Below, piece by piece: positions 1 to 8,473 of a stretch of 64,000 nt of DNA. Under the pieces are notes generated by a model. The model was given only the letters and a program-made list of their open reading frames with translations, searched no databases and was not told the origin of the DNA. Position 1 is the stretch's first letter. Each line of letters starts with the position of its first letter. Both the position numbers and the translations under genes were made by a program. The DNA comes from CAWCGU01 sp963795195 (lineage in GTDB: Bacteria; Actinomycetota; Thermoleophilia; Solirubrobacterales; 70-9): the NCBI GenBank assembly GCA_963795195.1, contig CAWCGU010000006.1:1984001-2048000 (forward strand). The letters run 5' to 3'.

Positions 1-366
1 GATGACGTGCTCACGAGCGAAGACCTGGCAGCCGCTTCGGTGGGGTCCTCCGAGGTGGTGAACGGCAGCCTGACCCAGGACGACCTGGCAATCTCGGTCC
101 AGCAGGATCACGCGGTGAACCTCGGCGGGACGATCAACAATGGCGCGTGCTCCAACACCTCCGACGAGGCGGCCGTCGGAGCGGTCGCGAACAACCTGAC
201 GGTTATCTACTCCGTCCGAGGTGCAGGCGCGCCCGGGTGGACGATGGAGGGTGAGATCAATCCCGTCGCGAACGAAGGGCGCTGGCGGATCTGCAACGAC
301 ACGGGTGCCAACGCCGATCCACCCAACCTGACATTCAGCTTCATCACGATCGGGCTGGGGGCGTAG
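1..366 (+). CDS. Hypothetical protein, C-terminal part (5' end outside window)
   Basis: The reading frame is open from the first base of the window to a TAG at 364-366, so only the C-terminal ~121 residues are visible. They begin with imperfect repeats of the form S-x-x-V-x-x-G-S-L-T-x-x-D-L, a pattern common in actinobacterial surface or secreted proteins, followed by a Gly/Asn-rich, probably beta-stranded tail with two cysteines. No catalytic motif is visible and the function is unknown. The gene converges on the sulfotransferase below and overlaps its 3' end by 23 bp. A GTG at position 7 is in frame but unlikely to be the true start. Confidence 0.6.
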   Translation, partial: DDVLTSEDLAAASVGSSEVVNGSLTQDDLAISVQQDHAVNLGGTINNGACSNTSDEAAVGAVANNLTVIYSVRGAGAPGWTMEGEINPVANEGRWRICNDTGANADPPNLTFSFITIGLGA

Positions 367-1294
367 CCGCACCGAGCTCATAGCCGAGCTCGGTCAGCAG
401 CGGCGCGGCGACGGCCTCGTAATCGGCGATCGCCTGCGGCTCCATCTTCGTTTGCCAGAGGCCGATGCGGTCCTCTCTCGGAGGCTCGCGAGCGAGCATG
501 TGGCTCTTCATCCGCAGCTCAGCCGGCTGGGCGGGGCGCTTCGACCGCGGCAGGTCGCGCTCCTTCTCCTTGAGCCGGTCGGCGGCCCGCTCGTGATAGT
601 CGAGCATCCCCGCATCGAAGTCCAGCTCGATGAACTCGCAGACCCTGCGCAGCGTGCCCTCGGTGTCCATGACCAGGTCCTCGAAGCGGATCTCCATGTA
701 GTTGCTGACCTTCGGCGCCTGCTGGCGCGCCTTCTGGATCCGCTCGGTCCACAGCTGCGCTGCCTCGGTTGGGTTCGAGGGGCCCCAGTTCAGCTTCAGC
801 ACCGAGAGGGCGACGTCGCGGCCGTCGCGGATGATGTGGATGAAGTGGGTCTCGGGGAGGACTCGCTGCAGGCGCAGCATCTCGCGCATGTAGCCGGGTG
901 TCTTGTCGCCGTAGCGGGTCTTGCCCTCGCGCTCGGAGTAGAGGCCGTAGAACTCGCGGATCGCGTCGCCTGCCGTGAACGGCCGCAGCGCCCGGAAGCG
1001 CTCGCGAAGCTGGCCGGCGTCGAGGTGGAAGTCGCCCCAGCGCTTGTGCTCGGTGACGAAGTCGGCGGCCTCGTCGGCCGTCAGCGGCGCGCGCTCCATG
1101 CGCTTGATCAGCCGCGGAACCCAGTGCGTCTCGCCCGGGATCGCAACGTCGGGGTGCGTGTCGAGCATCAGTCGCAGCAGCGTCGTGCCCGAGCGGGTGA
1201 CGCCGCAGACGAACGGCGCCGGCGGCGGCGTCTGCCCCTTGGCGCGCAGGCGTTTGCGGGCGCGGATGATTCGAAGTCGGTCGGCGTAGCTCAT
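344..1294 (-). CDS. Sulfotransferase family protein (ST1)
   Basis: A 316-aa cytosolic PAPS-dependent sulfotransferase of the Sulfotransfer_3 type, transferring sulfate to an unknown acceptor. The 5'-phosphosulfate loop is at residues 31-40 (GVTRSGTTLL), followed by HPDVAIPGETHW, a GDKTPGY segment near 129-135, and the 3'-phosphate site RDGRDVALS near 156-164 with its conserved Arg and Ser. Length fits the family. The ATG overlaps the stop of the upstream glycosyltransferase by 4 bp (ATGA), so the two are probably co-translated. It is the last gene of a minus-strand run of paralogues. Family assignment is firm; the substrate is not deducible, though the glycosyltransferase partner suggests a glycan or glycolipid. 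Confidence 0.88.
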   Translation of the reverse strand: MSYADRLRIIRARKRLRAKGQTPPPAPFVCGVTRSGTTLLRLMLDTHPDVAIPGETHWVPRLIKRMERAPLTADEAADFVTEHKRWGDFHLDAGQLRERFRALRPFTAGDAIREFYGLYSEREGKTRYGDKTPGYMREMLRLQRVLPETHFIHIIRDGRDVALSVLKLNWGPSNPTEAAQLWTERIQKARQQAPKVSNYMEIRFEDLVMDTEGTLRRVCEFIELDFDAGMLDYHERAADRLKEKERDLPRSKRPAQPAELRMKSHMLAREPPREDRIGLWQTKMEPQAIADYEAVAAPLLTELGYELGAATPPARS

Positions 1295-2478
1295 GGCGCG
1301 GAAGGTTGACGATTTGCATCGACGGACGACTCGACCTCACGAGATTGACGTTCTCCCGAACTATTGGCGGGATCGTCAATGTCGCCGATCAGAAGACCGT
1401 TGAGAGCGGTCATGGTATGTACCCAGGCCCGCTCCCCGGTTCGTAGCTGCCGCGCACCCTCGGAAAGCCTCTCGCGCAACGCCGGGTCGGCGAGGCGCTC
1501 GATCGCCTCCGCCAGCGCGTCGGTGTCGGGCGAGTAGGCGGCGATTCCGGACTTCGCCTCACCACCGTCGGGGTGCGAGCTCACGAGCAGTCCGTTGACG
1601 CCATCGAGGATCGCCTCGTTCATCGGCGGAGTGTCGTTGGTGATCGCCGGCATACCGAAGGCAGTCGCCTCATATAGCGGTAGCCCCAGCCCCTCCCAGC
1701 GGGCGGGGCTGACGCAGACGTCACAACTCGCAATCGTGCGCAGGTGTTGATCTGTCGACTGGTCGCGGACGACCAGCTCGATGCGGGGATCGCGCTTGGC
1801 GGCCTTGACGGCGACCTTGACGAGCTTACGCTCGACCTGGGCGCGGACCAGCAGCCGCAGCGCGGGGTTGCTCGTTTTCGCAAATGCCTCGAGTACTGGC
1901 TCGAGCGGCTTTCGGTGCCCAAGGAACCCGCCGGGGAAAACAAAACGCACCGAGCTGTTGTCTGCCGACCGCGAATTGCGTTCCTCGTCGCCTATCGCGA
2001 TCAGCTCCGGATGACAGCCCCAGGGCACATACGGTGTCTGCATCCCGAACTCGCGGTATCGCTTTTGCTCGCAGCGCGTCATCGAGTAGACGACGTCGTA
2101 GGCCTGCCGCGCGCCCTCGACGTGTTCGGCGGCGAAGTGCTCCCAGACGAAGCGGCCGACGATGCGCACTCCGTCGGCGCGCAGCGCCGCCAGTTCCTCG
2201 AATTGGTAGTTCTGGTCGCAGAGCACCACCTCGAGCCGGTTGTCGCCGGCCCAGCGGCGGTACTCCTCGCCGGTCACCTCGAACGCCGCTGATTCCGTGA
2301 CATTCGGCTGATCCCAGACGTCGTCGCGGTCAAGGGCTCCCGGCCGCGGTCCCTTCTCCTTCTTCGGCCGCGCCAGCACGAAGGTCTCGTGGCCGAGCTC
2401 GTCGAGCGCGGAGCGCAGCTGCCGGGCGACGACCGGCTGGCCGCGGTTGAACCACTTGGTGACGAGCCCGACGCGCAT
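1291..2478 (-). CDS. GT-B fold glycosyltransferase, family 4 type (GT1)
   Basis: A 395-aa protein with a GT-B architecture. The N-terminal domain starts MRVGLVTKWFNRGQ and contains CDQNYQFEEL near residue 87 and RFVWEHF near 110. The C-terminal nucleotide-sugar domain carries RWEGLGLPLYEA near 256, followed by P-M-N-E and D-G-V-N-G-L-L, the usual GT4 donor-binding segment. About 30 residues past the fold form a polar tail. Two paralogues in the window (3473-4597 and 15685-16773) share the start and the NYQFEE/WE motifs. It overlaps ST1 by 4 bp and begins 29 bp after ST2. It probably glycosylates the molecule that the neighbouring enzymes sulfate (inference); donor and acceptor are unknown. 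Confidence 0.85.
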   Translation of the reverse strand: MRVGLVTKWFNRGQPVVARQLRSALDELGHETFVLARPKKEKGPRPGALDRDDVWDQPNVTESAAFEVTGEEYRRWAGDNRLEVVLCDQNYQFEELAALRADGVRIVGRFVWEHFAAEHVEGARQAYDVVYSMTRCEQKRYREFGMQTPYVPWGCHPELIAIGDEERNSRSADNSSVRFVFPGGFLGHRKPLEPVLEAFAKTSNPALRLLVRAQVERKLVKVAVKAAKRDPRIELVVRDQSTDQHLRTIASCDVCVSPARWEGLGLPLYEATAFGMPAITNDTPPMNEAILDGVNGLLVSSHPDGGEAKSGIAAYSPDTDALAEAIERLADPALRERLSEGARQLRTGERAWVHTMTALNGLLIGDIDDPANSSGERQSREVESSVDANRQPSAP

Positions 2479-2503
2479 GAGGTTGCCCTGGGTTTGACCC
2501 TGA

Positions 2504-2532
2504 GGGGTCAGACCCCTTTGGGGTCAGACCCC
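2504..2532. repeat. Two tandem copies of the GGGGTCAGACCCC palindrome
   Basis: GGGGTCAGACCCC occurs at 2504-2516 and again at 2520-2532, separated by TTT. The pair lies between GT1 and ST2 and supplies the last codons and stop of ST2: read on the minus strand it encodes Gly-Ser-Asp-Pro-Lys-Gly-Val-stop. The same 13-mer recurs elsewhere in the window (9855, 24483, 24534, and a variant at 13995). Confidence 0.9.
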
Positions 2533-3476
2533 GGCTTGGTGGAATCCGCTCTCACGCCAGATGCGAGCGGGTAGCCGAGCTCCGCCAGCAGGTCGCCCGA
2601 CGACACCTCGAAAGCCTCGATCTCCTCGGCGCTCATCGCCGTGCGCCAGGCCTCGACGCGGTCGGCCTTGGGCGCCTCGGAGAGCAGCTTGTGGGAGGCG
2701 ATCCGGGCGTCTGCCCCGAGCTCGCCCTTACCGTCGCTTGCCGGCAGCTCCTTGGCGATCTCCTGCAGGCGCTCGTCGGCGCGCTCGTGGTAGCTGAGCA
2801 TGCGCTTGTCGAAGCGCAGATCGAGGTATTCACAGATCTTGCGCAGCTCGTTCTCGGTGTCGAGGATCAGGTCCTCGTAGCGAACCTCGAGGTAGGCGCT
2901 GTCGGGCAGGCGCCGCGCGCGCAGGCGGGTGGCGAGGATGCGCGACTTCCAGCGCTTGCCGGCGACATCGAGCGGCGTCGGGTCGCTCGACTTGCGGGCC
3001 TGGGAGATCGCCACGTCGCGCCCGTCTCGAATGACGTGGATGAAGCGCGCCTCGGGCACGATCTTGAGGATCTTCAGCATCCGGATCTGGTAGCCGGGGG
3101 TCTTGTCGCCCCAGCGACTCTTGCCCTGCTTTTGCGCGTAGAGGTCGTAAAAGGCGCGCGTCGCCGTCGTCCCGCTGAGTTCGGGAAGGTCACGCAGCGC
3201 TTGCGCGAACTCCTTGCGGGAGATGTCGAAGTCACCCCAGCGGCGGTGGTTGGAGATCCGGCCGGCGAGCTTCTGGGGCTTCATGTCCGGCTTGTCGGCG
3301 AGCCGCGCGAGCCGCGGCACGAAATGCGTCTCCGGCGGGATCGCGAGCTTCGGGTGCGAGTCCAGCATCAGCCGCAGCAGCGTCGTGCCCGAGCGGGTCA
3401 CTCCGACGATGAAGGGGGCGGGCCTTCGCGAACGCAGGCTGCGCAGCTGGTTGCGAAGCTGGGCGCGGCTCTTCAC
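2508..3476 (-). CDS. Sulfotransferase family protein (ST2)
   Basis: A 322-aa member of the same sulfotransferase group. The PAPS phosphosulfate loop GVTRSGTTLLRL is at residues 25-36, then HPKLAIPPETHFVP, GDKTPGY, the 3'-phosphate motif RDGRDVAIS and a YLEVRYEDL segment. Its ATG overlaps the stop of GT2 by 4 bp. The last seven codons and the TGA fall inside the GGGGTCAGACCCC repeat pair, so the natural C-terminus may have been replaced or extended by repeat insertion. The acceptor is unknown; a second ST-GT pair here mirrors ST1-GT1, pointing to segmental duplication. Confidence 0.88.
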   Translation of the reverse strand: MKSRAQLRNQLRSLRSRRPAPFIVGVTRSGTTLLRLMLDSHPKLAIPPETHFVPRLARLADKPDMKPQKLAGRISNHRRWGDFDISRKEFAQALRDLPELSGTTATRAFYDLYAQKQGKSRWGDKTPGYQIRMLKILKIVPEARFIHVIRDGRDVAISQARKSSDPTPLDVAGKRWKSRILATRLRARRLPDSAYLEVRYEDLILDTENELRKICEYLDLRFDKRMLSYHERADERLQEIAKELPASDGKGELGADARIASHKLLSEAPKADRVEAWRTAMSAEEIEAFEVSSGDLLAELGYPLASGVRADSTKPGSDPKGV

Positions 3477-4597
3477 GAAACCGACGCCAGTAGTTCGCGG
3501 TAGCCGTCGATCGTTCGGCTCCAGGCCCGTTCGCCGTCTCGAAGCTCGCGCGCACCGGCGGCGAGGCGGTCGCGCTCGTCGTCGTCTGCAAGGCGCTGAA
3601 TCGCGGCGGCGAGGTCGTCGACATCGGGCGTCCAGGCGGGGATCCCGGAGCGGGCAGTTCCGTCAGCCTCAGCGCCGACGAGGACGCCGTTGACGTCGTC
3701 GAGTACGACCTCGTTCATCGGGGCGTTGTCGTTGGTGATCGTCGGCTGGCCGAAGGCGAGCGCCTCGAACAGCGGCAGCCCAAGGCCTTCCCAGCGCGTC
3801 GGGGTTAGGCAGACGTCGCAGCCGGCGACCATGCGGAAGTGCTCGTCGGTGGCCTGATCCTCGAGCACGACCGTCACGCGCTTGTCGCGCTCTGCGGCCT
3901 TCTGCAGCTTTTCGACCTTTTTTTGAACCTGGCCCTTGAGCAGCAGGCGCAGTCGCGTGTCCTCGATCAGGTGAAAGGCCTCGAGCATTTCGTCGAGCGG
4001 CTTGCGTTTGCCCAAAAAGCTCCCGGGGATGTAGAAACGAACCAAACCATCGCCGGCCGCCTCCTGTGCGTCGCGCCCGGGGGCGGCCGGGTCCTGTGAG
4101 TCGCGGGCAAAGCGGAGCAACTCCGGGTGGCAGCCCCAGGTGACGAGGGTCGTGTCCAATCCCATCTCCCGGTAGCGCTCCTGCTCACCGCGGTGCAGTG
4201 AGTAGACAGCGTCGAAGGCCTCCCTGGTCGGTCCAACGTGCTCGGCGCCGTAGTGCTCCCAGACGAAGCGGCCGACCGTCCTGACGCCGCGCTTGCGCAG
4301 GGCCGTCAGCTCGTCGAACTGGTAGAGGTTGTCGGTCAGCACGACCTCGATGCCGTTGTCGTCAACCCAGGCCTCGTAGTCGGCGAGCGGGATGTCGGAC
4401 GCGGCGATCTCCGTGATTCCCGGTTGATCCCAGACGCCGTCCCCCGTGTTCTCCTGGACGCGCGGTCCCGTGCCCTGGCGGGCGAGGATGAAGGTCTCAT
4501 GCCCGAGCTCATCGAGCGCGGAGCGAATCTGCCGCGAGACCACGGCCTGCCCGCTCGAATACCACTTGGTGACGATCCCGATACGCATCGGGATCAC
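3473..4597 (-). CDS. GT-B fold glycosyltransferase, family 4 type (GT2)
   Basis: A 374-aa paralogue of GT1, with MRIGIVTKWYSSGQAVVSRQ at the true N-terminus, DNLYQFDEL, RFVWEHY and the donor-site segment RWEGLGLPLFEALAFG followed by P-M-N-E and D-D-V-N-G. Two starts are possible: GTG at 4597, overlapping the ST3 stop (GTGA), or ATG at 4588, which matches the GT1 and GT3 N-termini. The stop overlaps the ST2 start. Alternation with sulfotransferases suggests a shared pathway building a sulfated glycoconjugate; this is inference from position, as donor and acceptor cannot be read from the sequence. Confidence 0.85.
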   Translation of the reverse strand: MIPMRIGIVTKWYSSGQAVVSRQIRSALDELGHETFILARQGTGPRVQENTGDGVWDQPGITEIAASDIPLADYEAWVDDNGIEVVLTDNLYQFDELTALRKRGVRTVGRFVWEHYGAEHVGPTREAFDAVYSLHRGEQERYREMGLDTTLVTWGCHPELLRFARDSQDPAAPGRDAQEAAGDGLVRFYIPGSFLGKRKPLDEMLEAFHLIEDTRLRLLLKGQVQKKVEKLQKAAERDKRVTVVLEDQATDEHFRMVAGCDVCLTPTRWEGLGLPLFEALAFGQPTITNDNAPMNEVVLDDVNGVLVGAEADGTARSGIPAWTPDVDDLAAAIQRLADDDERDRLAAGARELRDGERAWSRTIDGYRELLASVS

Positions 4598-5535
4598 TCG
4601 CCGGCTGCTGCTGCGGCTGCGGCGGCTTCCTCCCCGACGGGATAGCCGAGCTCGGCGAGCAGGTCGCCGGCGACGGCTTCGAAGGCGATCCGGTCGTCTT
4701 CAGACATCTGCTTGCGCCAGCGGCTGACGCGATCCTCGCTGGGCGGCTTCGTCGTCATCGCGTGAGTCGCCATCCGCCGCTCGACGCTGAGGTGCTTGGC
4801 GCGACCGGTTTCCGGCAGTTCGCGCGCCATCTCCTTGAGCCGGTCGCCTGAACGCTCGTGGTAGGTCAGCATCACCGGGTCCCAGTCGAGCTCGATGAAC
4901 TCGCAGACCTTGCGCAGGATCGGCTCGGTCTCGCGGACCAGGTCTTCGTAGCGGATCTCCATGTAGTGGTCGAGGCGGGACTGGACCTCGCGGGCCTTCT
5001 CAACCTTCTTCTTCCAGCGCCCGGCGACGTGGGCGGCGTCGATGTCGCGCACGGTGCGATCGAGAACCGAGAGGGCGACGTCGCGCCCGTCGCGGATGAC
5101 ATGGATGAAGTAGGCCTCGGGAAGCGCCCTCTGAATCAGCGGCATGTTGCGCACGTACTTCGGCGTTTTGTCACCCCAGCGAGGTTTGCCGACCCGCTCG
5201 GCGTAGGCCTCGTAGAAGCAGCGCACGGCGCCGCCGTCGTTGAAATTGTCGAGGCCCCTGAACCAGCCGAGTACCTGTTCGTCGGAGAAGTCGAAGTCGC
5301 CCCACTCGCGGTGCTCCTTGACGGCTGCCAGCGCGCTTTCGGGCGTGGCGCCGTCCTGGCGGCAGGCCTTGATCAGGTCGGGGACGAAGTGCGTTTCCGG
5401 CGGGATCGTCAGCTCGGGGTGCGCATCCAGCATCATCCGCAGCAGCGTCGTCCCGGAACGGTTCATGCCAAGGGCAAACGGCACCGGGGCACGGCCGGGG
5501 GCGTCGTCGCGTTTTCTCGGTCTCAGAAGGGGCAT
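4594..5535 (-). CDS. Sulfotransferase family protein (ST3)
   Basis: The open frame extends upstream to 5652, but the paralogues and the overlap with ST4 favour the ATG at 5535 (MPLLRPRKRDD), giving 313 aa. It has the phosphosulfate loop GMNRSGTTLLRMM, then HPELTIPPETHFVP, GDKTPKY, the RDGRDVALS 3'-phosphate site and the YMEIRYEDL segment. The C-terminus ends in an alanine run encoded by GCN repeats. It overlaps the GT2 start by 4 bp and lies 58 bp downstream of ST4. Cytosolic PAPS-dependent transfer is expected from the family; the acceptor is unknown. Confidence 0.86.
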   Translation of the reverse strand: MPLLRPRKRDDAPGRAPVPFALGMNRSGTTLLRMMLDAHPELTIPPETHFVPDLIKACRQDGATPESALAAVKEHREWGDFDFSDEQVLGWFRGLDNFNDGGAVRCFYEAYAERVGKPRWGDKTPKYVRNMPLIQRALPEAYFIHVIRDGRDVALSVLDRTVRDIDAAHVAGRWKKKVEKAREVQSRLDHYMEIRYEDLVRETEPILRKVCEFIELDWDPVMLTYHERSGDRLKEMARELPETGRAKHLSVERRMATHAMTTKPPSEDRVSRWRKQMSEDDRIAFEAVAGDLLAELGYPVGEEAAAAAAAAGE

Positions 5536-5593
5536 GCGCGGGATGGGGCGGAGGCGAGCGAGGCGGGATCCTGAGCGCTCGCGGCGCGGCAAA

Positions 5594-6562
5594 TCAGGAT
5601 AGAGACTCGTCGATGGGCTCCGGAACGATCTCCGCTCCGTAGCCGAGTTCACGCAGCAGGTCTCCGGCCACTCGTTCGTAGGCGTCGCGGTCCTCGTCGC
5701 TCATCGCTTCTCTCCAGACGCCCACCCGCTCCTTGTTCGGCGGCTCAGTGGTCAGCGCGTGGGCGCGTAGACGCTCCTCGCCCGGGCGGGCGAGCCTGCC
5801 GCCAGTCTCGGGCATGTCGCGGGCCATCTCCTTGAGCCGCTCACCTGCCCGCTCGTGGTAGTCGAGCATCGAGCCGTCCCACTCGAGCTCGATGAATTCA
5901 GCGACACGCCGCAGCGTCGGCTCGGTGTTGAGCACCAGGTCCTCGTAGTGGATCTCGAGGTAGCCGCCGAGGGCGCCGACGTCATCACGCGCGCCGAGGA
6001 TTTGGCGGCGCCAGCGCTGGGCGAGCTTCGTGACGGGGATCGGTTCCTTGCCGTCGCGTTGCGCGAGGCGCTTGTTCCACGACAGCGCCACGTCGCGGCC
6101 GTCGCGAATCACGTGGATGAATCGTGATTCGGGCAGCGTGCGGTTGATGCGGCGCATGCGGTTCAGGTATCCCGGGGTCTTGTCGCCCCAGCGGTGCTTG
6201 CCCGCCTTCTCGGAGTAGAGCTCGAAGAACGCGCGCACAGAATCTGCCTGGTTCAGCTTCGGGATCGCCCGCAGCCGCTCCAGGTACTCCTCCTCGGTGA
6301 TGCCGAAGTCGCCCCAGCGGCGATGCGAGTCGTTGACGGCCGCATCGGCGAGCAGCTCGGGGTTCACCCGCCAAGCTTCACCCAGGCTGATCAGCTTCGG
6401 CACGAAGTGGGTCTCGGGGGGGATCGCGAGGTCGGGGTGCGCGTCGAGCATCATCCGCAGCAGCGTCGTTCCCGAGCGGCCGACGCCGACGATGAAGGGT
6501 GCCGGCGGCCCCGGCGGCGCCGCGTGGCGTAGGCGGCGCTTACGGCGCCAGCGCTCGAGCAT
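5594..6562 (-). CDS. Sulfotransferase family protein (ST4)
   Basis: 322 aa with an Arg-rich N-terminus (MLERWRRKRRLRH), the phosphosulfate loop GVGRSGTTLLRMM, HPDLAIPPETHFVP, GDKTPGY, the RDGRDVALS 3'-phosphate motif and YLEIHYEDL. It follows ST5 with a 2-bp gap. ST3, ST4 and ST5 form a block of three consecutive sulfotransferases, closer to one another in motif spelling (RSGTTL-RMMLDAHP) than to ST1/ST2 (RLMLD). The motif pattern suggests tandem duplication; the substrate is unknown. Confidence 0.88.
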   Translation of the reverse strand: MLERWRRKRRLRHAAPPGPPAPFIVGVGRSGTTLLRMMLDAHPDLAIPPETHFVPKLISLGEAWRVNPELLADAAVNDSHRRWGDFGITEEEYLERLRAIPKLNQADSVRAFFELYSEKAGKHRWGDKTPGYLNRMRRINRTLPESRFIHVIRDGRDVALSWNKRLAQRDGKEPIPVTKLAQRWRRQILGARDDVGALGGYLEIHYEDLVLNTEPTLRRVAEFIELEWDGSMLDYHERAGERLKEMARDMPETGGRLARPGEERLRAHALTTEPPNKERVGVWREAMSDEDRDAYERVAGDLLRELGYGAEIVPEPIDESLS

Positions 6563-6564
6563 CG

Positions 6565-7506
6565 CTAGCTCGCCTTTCCGGCCCGAGCAGCGGCGGCGCC
6601 ACTCGTCTCGTAGCCGAGTTCAGCGAGGAGCGCCCCGGCTTCGCGTTCAAACGACGCCTGGTCTGCGCCGGACATCTGCCCTCGCCATGCGTTGACCCGA
6701 TCCGCCTGCGGGGGCTCCTTGGTGAGGGCGTGGGCGGCGACTCGCTCCTCCGCAGGGCGCAGTCTTTTCCCCTGGGCTGCGGGCAAATCCCGTGCGACCT
6801 CCTGGAGGCGCTTGCCGGCGCGCTCGTAGTAGCTCAACAGGCACGGATCCCAGTCGAGTTCGATGAACTCACAGACACGCTGCAAGGTTGGTTCGGTGTC
6901 GAGCACGAGGTCTTCGTAGCGGAGCTCCATGTAGTGCGGGACGCGCACGCCCTGATCGCGCGCCGCGAGAATCCGGTCACGCCACTTGCGCGCCGCGGCT
7001 TCGGGGGTGGAGGCCGCAGACATTGCGCGCTTGGCGCGGGAGACGGCGACGTCACGCCCGTCGCGGATCAGGTGGACGAAGCGGGCCTCGGGCAGGGCCG
7101 CGGAGATCTCGACCATCTTGGTCACGTAGACGGGGGTCTTGTCTCCCCAGCGGGGCTTGCCGTGGCTTTCAGCGTAGAGGCCGTAGAAGGCGCGCAGCAC
7201 TCCCGCCGGCTCGAACGGCTTGACGTTCTTGAAGCGCTCGAGCAGCTCCTCTGGATCGAGGTCGAAGTCTCCCCAGCGGCGGCTTTCGGTGATCGTCGTG
7301 AGCGCCTTCGCGGGCGAGGAGCGCCAACTCCTGCAGGTGCCGATCAGCTCGGGAACGAAGTGGGTCTCGGGCGGGATCGCGAGCTCGGGGTGCGCGTCGA
7401 GCATCATCCGCATCAGCGTTGTGCCCGAGCGGCCGACGCCGACCACGAACGGGGCCGGACGACCCACCCCGACAGACGGGGTTGCTTTTCTTCCGAACCA
7501 CGGCAT
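6565..7506 (-). CDS. Sulfotransferase family protein (ST5)
   Basis: 313 aa. It has the phosphosulfate loop GVGRSGTTLMRMM near residue 26, HPELAIPPETHFVP, GDKTPVY, the 3'-phosphate motif RDGRDVAVS and YMELRYEDL. The start is ATG at 7506, 41 bp downstream of the purQ stop and probably read from the same transcript. No signal peptide or membrane segment is visible, so it acts in the cytosol. The paralogues ST3-ST5 keep all cofactor motifs, so each is likely active; distinct acceptor specificities are possible but not shown. Confidence 0.88.
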   Translation of the reverse strand: MPWFGRKATPSVGVGRPAPFVVGVGRSGTTLMRMMLDAHPELAIPPETHFVPELIGTCRSWRSSPAKALTTITESRRWGDFDLDPEELLERFKNVKPFEPAGVLRAFYGLYAESHGKPRWGDKTPVYVTKMVEISAALPEARFVHLIRDGRDVAVSRAKRAMSAASTPEAAARKWRDRILAARDQGVRVPHYMELRYEDLVLDTEPTLQRVCEFIELDWDPCLLSYYERAGKRLQEVARDLPAAQGKRLRPAEERVAAHALTKEPPQADRVNAWRGQMSGADQASFEREAGALLAELGYETSGAAAARAGKAS

Positions 7507-7547
7507 TTGGATGACTGAGCCTCAGGTACTGGGTGGGGCCGTCGCCC

Positions 7548-8240
7548 TCAGGCGGCGGCTGACGCTGGGGCGGCGACCGAGCCGGCGCCGGCCAACGAGG
7601 CAAAGATACTCAGCGCGTCATCCGATCCCGTCAGTGGATCGACGGCGTGCTCGGGGTGCGGCATCAGGCCCAGCACGTTGCCGGCCTCATTGGTGACGCC
7701 GGCAATGTCGCGCTCGGACCCGTTGGGGTTCTCTCCCGGGGCATAGCGGAAGGCGACCTGGCCGGCAGCCTCGAGCGCGTCGAGTTGCTCGGCGGGTGCG
7801 AAGTAGCGGCCGGTGGTGTGCTTGACGGGTATCGAAAGAACGGTTCCAGGCGCGCTGCCGCGTGTAAATGCAGTGTCCGCATTTACCACCTCGACGCCGA
7901 CCTGCCGGCAGACGAATCGCAGATCGGTATTCGGCAGTAGGGCCCCCGGTAGGAGTCCCGCTTCGCATAGCACCTGGAAGCCGTTGCAGATTCCCAGTAC
8001 GGGCCCACCGTCGTCGGCGAAGCGGGCGACGGCGTCCATCGCCGGAGCGAAGCGGGCGATCGCCCCGGCTCGCAGGTAATCGCCATACGAGAAGCCCCCG
8101 GGAACGACGACCACGTCGATGCCGTCGAGACTGGTCTCCTCGTGCCAGAGGAGCCGGGCCTTGCCGACCCGCTCACAGGCGAGCACGGCGTCGCGTTCAT
8201 CGCAGGAGCCGGGGAACTGAAGGACGCCGAAGCTGGTCAT
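7548..8240 (-). CDS. purQ: Phosphoribosylformylglycinamidine synthase subunit PurQ
   Basis: A 230-aa class I glutamine amidotransferase subunit of FGAM synthase (fourth step of purine synthesis); it supplies ammonia to PurL with PurS as the bridging subunit. Visible features are the N-terminal GVLQFPGSCDE, the oxyanion strand VVVPGGFSYGDYLRAG, the nucleophile Cys in GICNGFQVL near residue 84, and the His/Glu of PHPEHAVD near the C-terminus. Length is normal. It overlaps purS by 4 bp. purL is not in this window; purC, purB, purE and purD are nearby downstream of the VOC gene. Confidence 0.95.
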   Translation of the reverse strand: MTSFGVLQFPGSCDERDAVLACERVGKARLLWHEETSLDGIDVVVVPGGFSYGDYLRAGAIARFAPAMDAVARFADDGGPVLGICNGFQVLCEAGLLPGALLPNTDLRFVCRQVGVEVVNADTAFTRGSAPGTVLSIPVKHTTGRYFAPAEQLDALEAAGQVAFRYAPGENPNGSERDIAGVTNEAGNVLGLMPHPEHAVDPLTGSDDALSIFASLAGAGSVAAPASAAA

Positions 8241-8473
8241 CCGCTCGCGGAATCGCCGAGCACGACCTCGAAGTCCTCGATCAGCGGATTGGCGAGCAGC
8301 TTCTCGCAGAGCTCGTCGAGAGTCGAGGGGTCGTCGGTCTCCAGCTCGACCAGCCGGCCGACGCGGACATCCGAAACGCCCTCGAATCCAAGTGCGGGCA
8401 GAGCGCGCTCAACCGCCTTGCCCTGGGGGTCGAGGATGCCCTCCTTGGGGCGAATCAGGACGCGCGCTTTCAC
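8237..8473 (-). CDS. purS: Phosphoribosylformylglycinamidine synthase subunit PurS
   Basis: A 78-aa small FGAM synthase subunit: KARVLIRPKEGILDPQGKAV at the start, a central DVRVGRLVEL strand and a C-terminal LIEDFEVVLG strand, the standard PurS ferredoxin-like fold. It links PurQ with PurL for ammonia channelling. Both ends overlap neighbours by 4 bp (purQ downstream, ST6 upstream), indicating tight translational coupling. The ST6-purS coupling is unusual. Confidence 0.93.
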   Translation of the reverse strand: MKARVLIRPKEGILDPQGKAVERALPALGFEGVSDVRVGRLVELETDDPSTLDELCEKLLANPLIEDFEVVLGDSASG